A program made the position numbers and the translations under genes. The notes under the pieces were generated by a model, which was not told the DNA's origin, did no database searches, and saw only the letters and a list, made by a program, of their open reading frames with translations. Shown here one piece after another: positions 25,819-34,245 of a stretch of 64,000 bases of DNA (position 1 is its first letter; every line of letters begins with the position of its first letter). The stretch spans positions 682,001-746,000 of the forward strand of contig CAWGKE010000023.1 of the NCBI GenBank assembly GCA_963823075.1. Direction: 5' to 3'. The DNA is from UBA4732 sp963823075 (GTDB taxonomy: Bacteria > Planctomycetota > Planctomycetia > Gemmatales > Gemmataceae).

Positions 25819-26286
25819 TCAGCCGTGCAGCGCCGCGGCCAGCATCAGCATCTTGGCGAACGGGTCTTGTGCGACCGCCTCCATGAAGGCCAACGCCGCG
25901 CCCTCCCGCCCCCATCGCAGCGTCGCCAGCGGCCGGCCGTCCGGGTCGCGGAACACGTCGCCGCGCGCCGCGGGGTCCGGTCCCCGCAGGGCGACGACGC
26001 GGCCGCCGCGGTCCTCCAGCCGCCGCCCGCGCACCGCGCCGACCCAGCGGCCGTCGGCGTCGTACACCAGCCGCCGGCGCGGGAACCGGCCGGGCCGAAT
26101 GACGCATAAAAGCGATTCGTCTTCGTGTTCATGCACTTCCAGGGCGGCGCCGACGAACCAGCGCTGCCAGAGGCCGGCCGGCCGCGGCCGCGCGAAGCCG
26201 GCCGCGGCACCGGTGGATGCATCGACGACGGCCTGGCGCGAACGGCCGTCGGGGGCCTGGAGCAGGAGCGAGGCAAGTTCCAGCAT
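25819..26286 (-). CDS. Hypothetical protein, possibly LURP-one/scramblase-like
   Basis: A 155-residue protein starting at ATG 26286 (a TTG 33 bases upstream is possible). It is rich in beta-strand-like segments with repeated D-x-D-G-R turns (Y-D-A-D-G-R-W-V-G and R-D-P-D-G-R-P-L-A). It ends in a hydrophobic helix of about 18 residues, A-K-M-L-M-L-A-A-A-L. That layout recalls the LURP-one/phospholipid scramblase beta barrel wrapped around a C-terminal helix, but the similarity is by eye only. It is convergent with the glycosyltransferase and divergent from the small membrane protein at 26420. Function unknown. Confidence 0.55.
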   Translation of the reverse strand: MLELASLLLQAPDGRSRQAVVDASTGAAAGFARPRPAGLWQRWFVGAALEVHEHEDESLLCVIRPGRFPRRRLVYDADGRWVGAVRGRRLEDRGGRVVALRGPDPAARGDVFRDPDGRPLATLRWGREGAALAFMEAVAQDPFAKMLMLAAALHG

Positions 26287-26419
26287 GGGGCCGACCGGGT
26301 CGGGATGGTGGGGTCGCAATGGCTTTTCGCAAAGCAGCGGATTTGCTTCGCGCGGCCTTGTAAGCTACTTTTCAGCACCGGAACAGTATCGGGGGCTTCT
26401 TTTCACAGGCAAACGGCAC

Positions 26420-26608
26420 ATGGAAATGCTCTGCTGCAACGTCGCCGCGCTGGCGGTGGCGCTCCTCTATTACACCTGGCGGTCCTACGATCAGGCGCGG
26501 GCCGCGCGGCGGCGCCTGCTGGGCGCGCGAGTGGCCTACATGCTGTGGGTCATGGCCGAGCGGATGGACCCGCACAGCGAGGCGTTCACCCTCCACGGCG
26601 TCGGTTGA
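26420..26608 (+). CDS. Small single-helix membrane protein
   Basis: This 62-residue frame has one hydrophobic segment near the N-terminus (V-A-A-L-A-V-A-L-L-Y-Y) followed by a basic amphipathic helix rich in Arg and Ala. The ribosome-binding site is weak. No family is recognised. An intrinsic terminator lies about 200 bp downstream on the same strand, which supports transcription here. Coding status is moderately likely. Confidence 0.45.
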   Translation: MEMLCCNVAALAVALLYYTWRSYDQARAARRRLLGARVAYMLWVMAERMDPHSEAFTLHGVG

Positions 26609-26811
26609 CGGCCGCCGCTTTGCGACCTATGGTTGTCGCAACAGCGGACGCACAGGCGTCGCGGAAAGAGAAGTCATCCTCCCCTCCCCGGATCTCTTTC
26701 CTGTTTATTCCCCTCCATGCCTGATGTTCCAGGAAGGTCATTTCATCCTCCGGCGCGGCTCGGCGCCGCGCCGGTCGCAGCTCCCGCAAGGGAGCGGCAT
26801 CCTCCACCGAG

Positions 26812-26859
26812 ACAGAGGTCCCCACTTGCGTTCCAACGCGGTGGGGCCTCTGTTTTTTT
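26812..26859 (+). terminator. Rho-independent terminator
   Basis: ACAGAGG-T-CCCCAC pairs with GTGGGGCCTCTGT (one bulged base) across a 15-base loop and is followed by seven T. It probably ends the transcript of the small gene at 26420-26608. Confidence 0.8.
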
Positions 26860-26980
26860 CTAGGACGGCAAACTCAACTTGAGACCCTCGGCGGACAAGC
26901 GATTTCTGGCGTTTTCCTGGGCCGCCCAGTTCAAGAACAGGCCGTTTTCGGGGCCTCTCAAGTTAAGTTTGCCATCCTAG
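26860..26980. repeat. 121-bp element with about 28-bp terminal inverted repeats
   Basis: The left end starts CTAGGACGGCAAACTCAACT and the right end, read in complement, starts CTAGGATGGCAAACTTAACT. Both continue TTGAGA; the arms differ at two positions plus a short gap. About 63 bp lie between and encode nothing. Both ends carry CTAG. A T-run follows each end. It resembles a MITE or a large hairpin. Confidence 0.75.
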
Positions 26981-26998
26981 TTTTTTTGCGCCATCTCT

Positions 26999-27065
26999 CG
27001 TTTAGCCGCTCTTCGCAGAAGAGCGCGTCTCTGCCAAGCGCTCTTCTGCGAAGAGCGGCTAAACG
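26999..27065. repeat. 67-bp palindromic element after the phosphofructokinase gene
   Basis: Perfect 28-bp arms beginning CGTTTAGCCGCTCTTCGCAG flank an 11-base centre. Each arm can also fold alone (CGCTCTTC-GCA-GAAGAGCG). It lies 21 bp after the phosphofructokinase stop. The arm core AGCCGCnnTTCGC is shared with the elements at 12393, 34174 and 39426. Confidence 0.9.
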
Positions 27066-27086
27066 CGAACCGCGCCCAGCTCGCTC

Positions 27087-28385
27087 TCACCCGTGCGCCA
27101 CCACCGGCGCAAACCGCTGCCGGAACTGTTCCGGCGCCATGTTGGCGGCCTCCGCCAATCGACCCAGCCGCGCCGGCTCCGCCAGGTCGCGCGGCTCCAG
27201 CCGGATCATGTACGCCCGCGCGCACCGATAGCTCTCGCCGTCCACGTTCACCTTGCGCGGCTTCATTCGCTTCGTTTCTGGATTGATCATGTCCTCGAAG
27301 CGAATCGGCTTGAGCCGGCCGCCCTCCAGACTGATGACCGCCCCGTACCGCGCCGACTCGTCCGACATCAGGAAGTGGACGGCGCCGTAGCCCAGGTCGC
27401 GCGTGTATTCCGCGTCGAACGGGATCGGGTCGGCGGAGCGCAATTCGTAGCCGAGTTCCTTGTCGATGATCGTGACTTCCAGGCCCAGCGCCTTGAGTCT
27501 CTTCGTCAGGGCGTCCTTCATCATGCGGCCGAAGTCGATGTCGCCCAGGCGGAGGTGGTTGTGGTCGTCGCGGCTGATGGAGCCGTAGCGCCCCAGCTGG
27601 CCTTCGTCGATCATCGTCGCCAGGCCTTTCTCGCCGATGGCCTCGATCAGGCCCTCGGCCAGCACCGCGACGCCGTAATTCAGGTTGGCGCTGCGGCGCT
27701 TGACGACGGAGCCGATCAGGATATCGCAAATGTCGTCGATGCTGACCGGCCGGCCGCGGAACTCCTCCGGGATGATGGTGAGCGTGGCGGCGGCCGCCTT
27801 GCCGATGCCCAGCGCCAGGTGGCCGGCCGCCCGGCCCATGCTGACGATCAGGTACCAGCGCGACGTGGTGCGGGCGTCCTCCGCCAGGTTGCGCACGATG
27901 CCGACGCCCAGATGGCGGGCCGTCTCGTAGCCGAACGTCGGCGCCGAGCCGGGCAGCGGCAGGTCATTGTCGATCGTCTTGGGGACGTGGGCCACGCGGA
28001 TGGCGCCGCCGGCGCGCAGATAGACCTGGCTGCCCGAGAAGGCCGTGTCGTCGCCGCCGATCGTCACGAGCATCGTCACGTTCAGCTTGCGCAGCGTGTC
28101 CAGCACGTTGCGCATGGGTTCCTCGGCCTTGGCCGGGTTGGTGCGTGACGTGCCGAGGACCGAGCCGCCGCGGGGATAGATCCCTTTGACATCGTCAATG
28201 GCGAGCTTGCGGTAATGGGACAGATCGCCTTTGACGAGCCACTTGAAACCGTCCTGAAAGCCGATGACCTCGATGCCCTGCTCGATGGCCTCGATGGTGA
28301 CCGAACTGATGACGCCGTTGAGTCCCGGCGCGGGGCCGCCGCCGACCAGCAGCGCCAGCCGCCCGGGGGGGGGTACAGGGGACAT
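27087..28385 (-). CDS. pfp: 6-phosphofructokinase, PPi-type active-site signature
   Basis: The 432-residue protein shows the PFK fold: G-G-G-P-A-P-G-L-N at the N-terminus, the phosphate loop I-G-G-D-D-T and P-K-T-I-D-N-D. In this family Asp after G-G-D and Lys before T-I-D-N-D mark pyrophosphate-dependent enzymes, while ATP enzymes carry Gly at both places. The enzyme would convert fructose 6-phosphate to the 1,6-bisphosphate reversibly in the cytoplasm. ATG 28385 is preceded by GGAGG at a rather long distance (about 13 bases). The neighbouring pncB gene is 209 bp upstream. Enzyme family is certain; PPi use is predicted from residues. Confidence 0.88.
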   Translation of the reverse strand: MSPVPPPGRLALLVGGGPAPGLNGVISSVTIEAIEQGIEVIGFQDGFKWLVKGDLSHYRKLAIDDVKGIYPRGGSVLGTSRTNPAKAEEPMRNVLDTLRKLNVTMLVTIGGDDTAFSGSQVYLRAGGAIRVAHVPKTIDNDLPLPGSAPTFGYETARHLGVGIVRNLAEDARTTSRWYLIVSMGRAAGHLALGIGKAAAATLTIIPEEFRGRPVSIDDICDILIGSVVKRRSANLNYGVAVLAEGLIEAIGEKGLATMIDEGQLGRYGSISRDDHNHLRLGDIDFGRMMKDALTKRLKALGLEVTIIDKELGYELRSADPIPFDAEYTRDLGYGAVHFLMSDESARYGAVISLEGGRLKPIRFEDMINPETKRMKPRKVNVDGESYRCARAYMIRLEPRDLAEPARLGRLAEAANMAPEQFRQRFAPVVAHG

Positions 28386-28594
28386 GGAATCGACGCGCCT
28401 CCAGAAGCGGACGAAAGCGGAGAGACGGACTTCTTTCAGTTTATCGGTTGGGGGCGGATCGAACACCCGAACCCCGCCGCCGCGGGCAGCGGGTGTGTGG
28501 GATCGGTGAAGGCGTCGCCGCTGTGGTTTGCGGGCGGGGCAGGGCTGAAGAGACGGCAGCGCCCTGTTCTCCAGAGCGAGGCCGAGGAAGCGGG

Positions 28595-29965
28595 TCAGCA
28601 CGCCGTCAGCGAGCGGAGCGCCGCCTCCAGCCCCTCGTTGACGCGCACCGGGTAGGGCGGCGCCGGCCCCAAGTCGAGCAGTTGTCGCGGCAGGCGCTCC
28701 ATTTGTTCCCGACAGCGCGTGCGGATTTCCTCGACCGTCGGCGGAGCCGCGGTCAGCCGCCCCTGCCGCAGCACGGGCGCCAGCAGGGCCTCGCCGTCGC
28801 ACGCCTCCCCGTCCCGCGCCACCACGTCCTCGCGGAAGACGCCGTCGGCCCCGCTCCGCCGGAAAACCTGCTTGGCGAAGGGATAGCTCTTTTTCCCCTC
28901 CGCCAACTTCACCCGCCCCGCGGGCCCGCGATCCGTTTCCTGTTCCACCAGCTTGTAAACCAGGGCCAGCGTCGGCTCGTCGCGGCTGACCGCCATTTCC
29001 GTGCCGACGCCGAACACGTCGATCGGGGCGCCCGCCGCCAGCAGGTCGCGGATTTTGTACTCGTTCAGATCGCCGCTGGCGACGATCTTCACGTCGCGCC
29101 GACCGGCCGCATCGAGGACTTCGCGCACCTGCTTACTCAGCGAAACCAGGTCGCCGCTGTCGAGGCGGACGGCCTGCACGGCGGCCCCGGACTCCACGGC
29201 CCGGCGGGCGCCGCGCACCGTGTCGTAGGTGTCGATCAGCAGCGTCGAGGCGGCGGGGAAGACCGCGCCGAACTTGCGGAAGGCCTCCGCCTCGTCGTCG
29301 AACGCCATGACCCAGGCGTGGGCCTGCGTGCCCATCGTCGGAACGCCGAGGAGCCGGCCGGCCTCCGCGTTGCTGGTCCCGACGCAGCCGCCGAGGTACG
29401 CCGCTCGCGCCGCCAGCAGCCCGGCCTGCGGTCCGTGCGCCCGCCGCGAGCCGAAGTCGAAGACCGCCCTCCCCTGCGCCGCCGTCGTCACCCGCGCCGC
29501 CTTCGACGCCACGACCATCTGGATCGTCAATGTCGTGATCAGGTACGTCTCGACGACCTGGGCCTGGGCCAGCGGCGCCGTCACGCGCAGCAGCGGCTCC
29601 CCGGCGAACACCACCGTTCCTTCCGGCACGGCCCACACGTCGCCCCGGAAGCGGAAGTCCGCCAGCCGGTCGAACCACCCCGACGGGACGGCTCGAAAGG
29701 CCTCATGACGGCGGAGATAATCGATCTGCTGCGAAGAAAAGGAGAGATGCTGGAGATACTGGATCGCTTGTTCCAGGCCGGCGGCGACGAGGAAGTTGCG
29801 GCAGGCGGGCAGTCGGCGGACCCACAGTTCGAACGCGGCGCGCCGATCCGCCAGGCCCTGGACGAAATAGCCGGCCGCCATGGTCAGCTCGTACAGATCG
29901 GTAAGCAGGCCCAGGCGGTCGTCGCCGGGAAAAAGAGATTGCGGATCGTGCGAGGGCGTCGTCAC
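28595..29965 (-). CDS. pncB: Nicotinate phosphoribosyltransferase
   Basis: GTG 29965 overlaps the pncA stop (GTGA) and has AAGGAGG seven bases before it. The 456-residue protein has L-T-D-L-Y-E-L-T-M-A near the start, then F-G-S-R-R-A-H-G with the family's conserved His, T-S-N-A and R-L-D-S-G-D-L, all diagnostic of the enzyme. It joins nicotinate to PRPP with ATP to give NaMN in the Preiss-Handler NAD salvage route. With pncA, which supplies nicotinate from nicotinamide, it forms a translationally coupled two-gene unit. Confidence 0.95.
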   Translation of the reverse strand: MTTPSHDPQSLFPGDDRLGLLTDLYELTMAAGYFVQGLADRRAAFELWVRRLPACRNFLVAAGLEQAIQYLQHLSFSSQQIDYLRRHEAFRAVPSGWFDRLADFRFRGDVWAVPEGTVVFAGEPLLRVTAPLAQAQVVETYLITTLTIQMVVASKAARVTTAAQGRAVFDFGSRRAHGPQAGLLAARAAYLGGCVGTSNAEAGRLLGVPTMGTQAHAWVMAFDDEAEAFRKFGAVFPAASTLLIDTYDTVRGARRAVESGAAVQAVRLDSGDLVSLSKQVREVLDAAGRRDVKIVASGDLNEYKIRDLLAAGAPIDVFGVGTEMAVSRDEPTLALVYKLVEQETDRGPAGRVKLAEGKKSYPFAKQVFRRSGADGVFREDVVARDGEACDGEALLAPVLRQGRLTAAPPTVEEIRTRCREQMERLPRQLLDLGPAPPYPVRVNEGLEAALRSLTAC

Positions 29966-30555
29966 GGCGTCCCCTCCTTGTCGGCGCCGCCTTCGACGAC
30001 GCAGCCGGCCGCGCGCATCTCGCGGAGGGCGCGGGCGCCGTCGCCCGGATGAACGTCCACGGCCCGCACGGCGTCCGCGATCAGATGCGCCTCGAAGCCC
30101 GCTTTGAGGCCGTCCAGCACCGTGGCGCGAACGCAATAATCCTCGGCCAGCCCGCCGACCCACAGACGGCGGACGCCGCGGCGGCGGAGTTCCTCCGCGA
30201 GGGGCTTGCCGCCGAAGGCCGAGTACGCGTCGTGGTCGGGGTCGGTCCCCTTGCTGACGATCCAGGCGTCCTCGGGCAGACGTAAACCCGGGTGGAAGGC
30301 GGCCCCGTCGGTTTCCTGGACACAATGGGGCGGCCACGGCCCGCCGCGCTCGCGGAAACTGATGTGCCCCGCGGGGTGCCAATCCCGCGACGCAATGACC
30401 ACGGCGCCGCCGGCCCGCGCGGCGTCGATCCAGCGATTCAGGACCGGCACGACGCGATCGCCCTCCGGGACCGGCAGCGCCCCGCCGGGGCAGAAGTCCT
30501 TTTGCACATCAACGACGATCAAGGCGTCCGATGGGCCGAGCGGCGATGGGTTCAT
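29962..30555 (-). CDS. pncA: Nicotinamidase
   Basis: The 197-residue protein has the cysteine-hydrolase triad: Asp in V-V-D-V-Q-K-D-F, Lys in V-S-K-G-T-D and Cys in E-D-Y-C-V. The metal-site residues are in S-R-D-W-H-P-A-G-H. GGAGGG lies eight bases before ATG 30555. It hydrolyses nicotinamide to nicotinate and overlaps pncB by four bases. Its expression from the upstream Hsp20 transcripts is possible, though a palindrome lies between. Confidence 0.95.
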   Translation of the reverse strand: MNPSPLGPSDALIVVDVQKDFCPGGALPVPEGDRVVPVLNRWIDAARAGGAVVIASRDWHPAGHISFRERGGPWPPHCVQETDGAAFHPGLRLPEDAWIVSKGTDPDHDAYSAFGGKPLAEELRRRGVRRLWVGGLAEDYCVRATVLDGLKAGFEAHLIADAVRAVDVHPGDGARALREMRAAGCVVEGGADKEGTP

Positions 30556-30604
30556 GGCCGATCCCTCCTGTCCACTGGATATGTGGGGAGGGAGCGCGCG
30601 ACAA

Positions 30605-30636
30605 GGCGAGCGGCCGGCTCACGCCGGCCGCTCGCC
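30605..30636. repeat. 32-bp palindrome after Hsp20 gene
   Basis: Perfect 14-bp arms (GGCGAGCGGCCGGC and complement) with a four-base loop, starting 13 bp after the Hsp20 stop. No T-run follows on either strand. The termini GGCGAGCGGC are shared with the element at 57177-57243 and with the 116-bp elements. Confidence 0.85.
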
Positions 30637-30649
30637 GTAAGCGCGGTCG

Positions 30650-31048
30650 TTACGCGCCCTGGACGGTGATCTGCCGCGGCTGAACCGCCGCGACTTTGGG
30701 CAGGTGGACGGTCAGCACGCCGCTCTTGCACTCCGCCGCGATGCGGCCGGCGTCGATGGATTCGTGAATCGTGAAGGCGCGATAGAAGTCGCCCTCCTCG
30801 TACTCCTGCAGCAGCAGGTCCTTGCTCTCCGACCTCGGCTGAACGCGACCGTGCAGGAGCAGCTCGCCGTTCTCGTAGCGAAGGCTGACATCCTCGGGCC
30901 GGACGCCGGGAACCTCCGCGAACAGCGTCAGCTCCTTGTCGTCTTCGAGGATATCGACGCGCGGCGTGAAGTAGACGCCGCCGCGGGTCGCTTCGGGGTG
31001 CGCCAGGTCGGCGCGGTCTTTCGTGGGCGCGGTGGAAACGTTCGCCAT
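30650..31048 (-). CDS. Small heat shock protein, Hsp20 family
   Basis: The 132-residue protein contains an alpha-crystallin domain: P-R-V-D-I-L-E-D near residue 30, A-E-V-P-G-V in the second strand and the conserved G-V-L-T-V-H-L-P ending. GAGGAGG is about ten bases before ATG 31048. It lies 47 bp downstream of a second Hsp20 gene and is probably co-transcribed. These ATP-independent chaperones hold unfolding proteins as oligomers. The C-terminal I-x-I-type motif is weakly represented by I-T-V. Confidence 0.93.
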   Translation of the reverse strand: MANVSTAPTKDRADLAHPEATRGGVYFTPRVDILEDDKELTLFAEVPGVRPEDVSLRYENGELLLHGRVQPRSESKDLLLQEYEEGDFYRAFTIHESIDAGRIAAECKSGVLTVHLPKVAAVQPRQITVQGA

Positions 31049-31095
31049 GGGGATCATCCTCCTCTTGTGTTCATTCGTCGCCTTGAGCGGGTGGA

Positions 31096-31548
31096 TTACT
31101 CCGCCTTGACCTCGATCTTGCGCGGCCGAGCGGACTCGTGCTTGGCCAGCTTGATCCGCAGCACGCCATTCTCCAAACGGGCCTCGACCTTGTCGGGGTC
31201 CACCGGAAACGGCAGCGTCAGCGTCCGCGTGAACTGGCCGAAGGTCCGCTCCTGGCGGTGCCAGACGCCCTGGTCCGCGCTGGCCTGCTTGCGCTCGCCC
31301 TTGAGGGTCAGCTGGTTGCCGCCCGTGACGTAGATTTCCAGGTCCTTGAGGTTCTGGCCGGGCAGCTCCGCTTCGACGTAGGCCGCATCGCCTTCCTCCC
31401 ACACGTTCAGCGGCGGGTAGGCGCGGGCGCCGAAGAGGGAGTGGCCGCCGTCGCCCCAGCGGTCGAACAGCCGATTCATCTCGTTCTGAAAGCCCTGCAG
31501 CTGGTTCCACACCGGATCGAGCGTCTGCCAGCGGTTCTGTCGTGCCAT
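31096..31548 (-). CDS. Small heat shock protein, Hsp20 family
   Basis: The 150-residue protein has N-terminal M-N-R-L-F-D-R-W, then P-P-L-N-V-W-E-E, A-E-L-P-G and G-V-L-R-I-K-L-A-K, the alpha-crystallin signature. It ends I-E-V-K. AAGGAG lies five bases before ATG 31548. It is the first gene of the Hsp20 pair; the two proteins differ clearly, so this is an old duplication. Neither a CIRCE-type repeat nor a clear sigma-32 promoter was found upstream. Confidence 0.94.
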   Translation of the reverse strand: MARQNRWQTLDPVWNQLQGFQNEMNRLFDRWGDGGHSLFGARAYPPLNVWEEGDAAYVEAELPGQNLKDLEIYVTGGNQLTLKGERKQASADQGVWHRQERTFGQFTRTLTLPFPVDPDKVEARLENGVLRIKLAKHESARPRKIEVKAE

Positions 31549-31884
31549 GTCAACTCCTTTCCCGATTGGGTAAGATGCCCGGAGGCCGCACGAATCGCGC
31601 TGACCTCGGGTTTGGTTCGTCGGTTGTCTTGGTTGGTGTCCGGCGGCGGTGGTTTGGGACCGCAAGAGATTAGCAGCAAGTGACGTGCCAAGCGCTCGGC
31701 CCTTTGACCCCGCATGGCCTAAGTAATAAGTCCCATTGAATCTTAGGCTTGTGACAAGAGCTTCCCGGCACGATGTTGTGCGAGGCTTGCCAAGAGCCGT
31801 CAATCTGGCAGGCGCCGAAAGGGACGAAAGCAATCGGCCTCGGCGCGTCTCTATGTTCCCATCGAATGTCGTTTGGGAGCTGGC
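31549..31884. other. Divergent intergenic region, Hsp20 / sigma factor
   Basis: This 336-bp spacer must contain promoters for the Hsp20 pair and for the ECF-type sigma factor. No convincing conserved promoter, operator or hairpin was found by eye. Confidence 0.5.
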
Positions 31885-34160
31885 ATGTCCTTCCGCGGCC
31901 GGTTGGATTCTCTGATGCAGCGGCTCCGGCGCAGCAGGCGCGCCGGCCGACGCCGCTTCGGATGCTTCGCTGCTGGAGCGGTTCGTCGCCGGACGCGATC
32001 AGGCTGCCTTCGAGCTGCTGTTGTGGCGGTATGGACCGATGGTGCTGAGCGTCTGCCGGCGGATGCTGCGCTGCGATGAGGACGCCGAAGACGCTTTCCA
32101 GGCCGCCTTCCTGCTGCTGGCGCAAGGCATCGTCCATCCGCCGCCGCGATGCGGTGGCCGGCTGGCTGTACCAGACGGCCTGTCGCGTCGCTCTGCGCGC
32201 CCGCATCACGGCCCGAAAGCAACCCGTCGCCGTGCCGCCGGGCGTGGAGTTGGCCGCTCCGGCCGCGGACTCGGATATCGTCTGGCGCGACCTGCGGCCG
32301 GTCCTCGACGAGGAAATCCAGCGCCTCCCGGAGAAATACCGGCTCGTCATTATCCTTTGCTACTTCCGGGGCCAGACCCATGCGGAGGCGGTGCGCGAGC
32401 TGGGCTGCCCGCGCGGGACGATCGGCGTGCGCTTGCAGCGGGCGCGGGAGCTGCTGCGCGGGCGGCTGACGCGCCGCGGTCTGGCGTTGTCGGCCGCGAC
32501 GTTGGCCGTGCTGGCGGCGGAACGCACGGCAGCGTCGGCCGCGCCGGCGGCGCTCGTCCACGCCACCCTGAAAGCGGCGTTGCTGTTCGCGGTGGGGCAG
32601 GCGGTCGCCGGGACCGTCTCCACCCAGGCCGTGGCCTGGACCCAAGGAGTGCTGAGAACCATGTTCCTGTCGAAGATGAAGACGCTGGCGGCGATCCTCG
32701 TGGTGACGGCCGCGGTCGGGACCGGGGCGGGTTACCTCGCGTCCCTCGCGGCGGCGCCGCCCCGGAAGGACGCGGCCGCCGCGCCGCCGGCGGTCGGTAA
32801 AGCCGACGACGCCAAGGTTTCCGTGACGGTTCCGGCCGAGGAGGACGGGCGGCTCGTTCTCGTCGGCACCGACATTCGGCCGGGCGAGACGGTCGTGGAG
32901 AAGGACAAGGTGAAGGTGGAAGTCGGCTTCCTCGCCGTGGAGATCGGCGATAAGAACGACGAAAAAACGCGGGATAAGGCGGCGCCGGAGAAATGGTGGA
33001 CCTCGCTGGACCCCACCGGCGCGAAGGTCTACGCCCGCTGGAAGGAAGGCGACGCGCTGCCGTCCGGCCGACTCTTCGTGGTCCGAGAGGAACGGGAATA
33101 TCGGAAATTGCACGTCGGCGACATGGTGGAGGCGGGACAGCTCCTGGGCATCGTGGACGAAAGCACAACCCTGCACGATCTCGGGGAGAAGGTCGCCAAA
33201 CTGGACGAGGCCGAGCAGGAGTACTTGGCGGCAGGCAAGACGAAGGAGGAAGCGGAGCGGCGTGCCAAGGAATCCGAACGGCTGTTCAAATTGAACACCG
33301 GCGTCATTTCCCAGGACGCCTGCTACGCCGACAAACTCAACGCCGAGCGCTTCGCCTATGAGGAGAAGGCCAAGGACGCGGCCCGCATGGTGGCCGTCGA
33401 GGAAGTGAGCGCCGCGCTGACGCTGCTCGAGTTGCATGAGTTCCGCAGCCTCGACCGCGGGGTCGTCAAGGAGATCCTGAAGCGGCGCGGCGAAGCCGTC
33501 CACGGCCTGGAAGCCATTGTCCGCCTGGAGGTGGAGGACGCCGCATCCGCGCCGGCGGACAAGCCGCCGGCACCCGCCGCCCCCGCCGCCGCGATCGTCC
33601 ACGTCCCCGCCCAGCGCGACGGCGTGCTGCTCGTCCTCGGTACGGAGATCAAGGAGGGGGAAAAAGTCCCCGCCGACCGGGTGGTTGTCATCAAGAGCGA
33701 CGGCCAGGAAAAGCGCTACAAGCAGCTGCGAGAAGGGGACGTGGTCGAGGAAGGCCAGCTCCTGGCCCGGCTGGACGACCGGCTGGCGCGGCTTGACGTG
33801 GAAGTGCAGCAGGACAAGATCAACGCCGCGGAGGCCGTGCTGAATACGGCGGCGAAGGTGCGGGAGGCGGCGGACAAGCGGGAGCAGAGCCTGGACAATC
33901 TCCGCGCCGCGGCCGCCGTGTCGGCGGAAGACCTCCGCGCGGCCAAGCTGGAGGTTGCACGCGCCGAGGGGGACGAGCAGGTCACAGCGGCGGGGCTGCA
34001 GGAGGCCAAGACGCAAATGAAAGCGGCCGAGGCGGTGCTGGAGATGTACGAGGTTCGCAGTCCGGTGCGCGGCGTCGTCAAGGCCGTGGGCAAGAGCCGC
34101 GGCGAGGCGGTCAAGGCCCTGGAAACGGTGGTGGAGATTGAGGAGAGGGGGAAGGAGTAA
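31885..34160 (+). CDS. ECF sigma factor fused to membrane helix and two HlyD-like modules (frameshifted)
   Basis: ATG 31885 follows GGGAG. Two shifts (near 31940 and 32115) separate three frames that together give a normal ECF sigma: A-F-E-L-L-L-W-R-Y-G-P-M-V and D-A-E-D-A-F-Q-A-A-F in region 2, then L-P-E-K-Y-R-L-V-I and T-I-G-V-R-L-Q-R-A-R in region 4. A hydrophobic segment (A-A-I-L-V-V-T-A-A-V-G-T-G-A-G) follows. Then come about 450 residues with two similar barrel-sandwich/coiled-coil modules, each with G-D-x-V-E-x-G-Q-L-L and ending S-x-x-R-G-V-V-K. These resemble HlyD/membrane-fusion lipoyl hybrids. The C-terminus should be extracytoplasmic, making a one-chain membrane sensor. The indels are probably sequencing errors. 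Confidence 0.75.
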
Positions 34161-34173
34161 GTTACTGTTTCTC

Positions 34174-34221
34174 GTTCAGCCGCGGTTCGCAGAACCGCGG
34201 TTCTGCGAACCGCGGCTGAAC
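34174..34221. repeat. 48-bp perfect palindrome between convergent genes
   Basis: Two 24-base halves, starting GTTCAGCCGCGGTTCGCAGA, are exact complements with no spacer. Each half also folds (CGGTTC-GCA-GAACCG). It starts 13 bp after the sigma-factor stop and 24 bp from the convergent HEAT-protein stop. Confidence 0.9.
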
Positions 34222-34245
34222 AGAGAGCGACGACCGGACCATGCG

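Larger units (their letters stand above)
26609..27086. other. Gene-free region with terminator and two inverted-repeat elements
   Basis: This 478-bp space between a small plus-strand gene and the phosphofructokinase stop holds no convincing gene. It contains a plus-strand terminator (26812-26859), an inverted-repeat element (26860-26980) and a second palindrome (26999-27065) directly next to each other. Confidence 0.7.

Noticed and set aside
26609..26811. Small RNA gene ending at the terminator at 26812
   Set aside because: The terminator is convincing but no promoter or conserved RNA fold was found in the 200 bp before it; it more likely serves the small gene at 26420.
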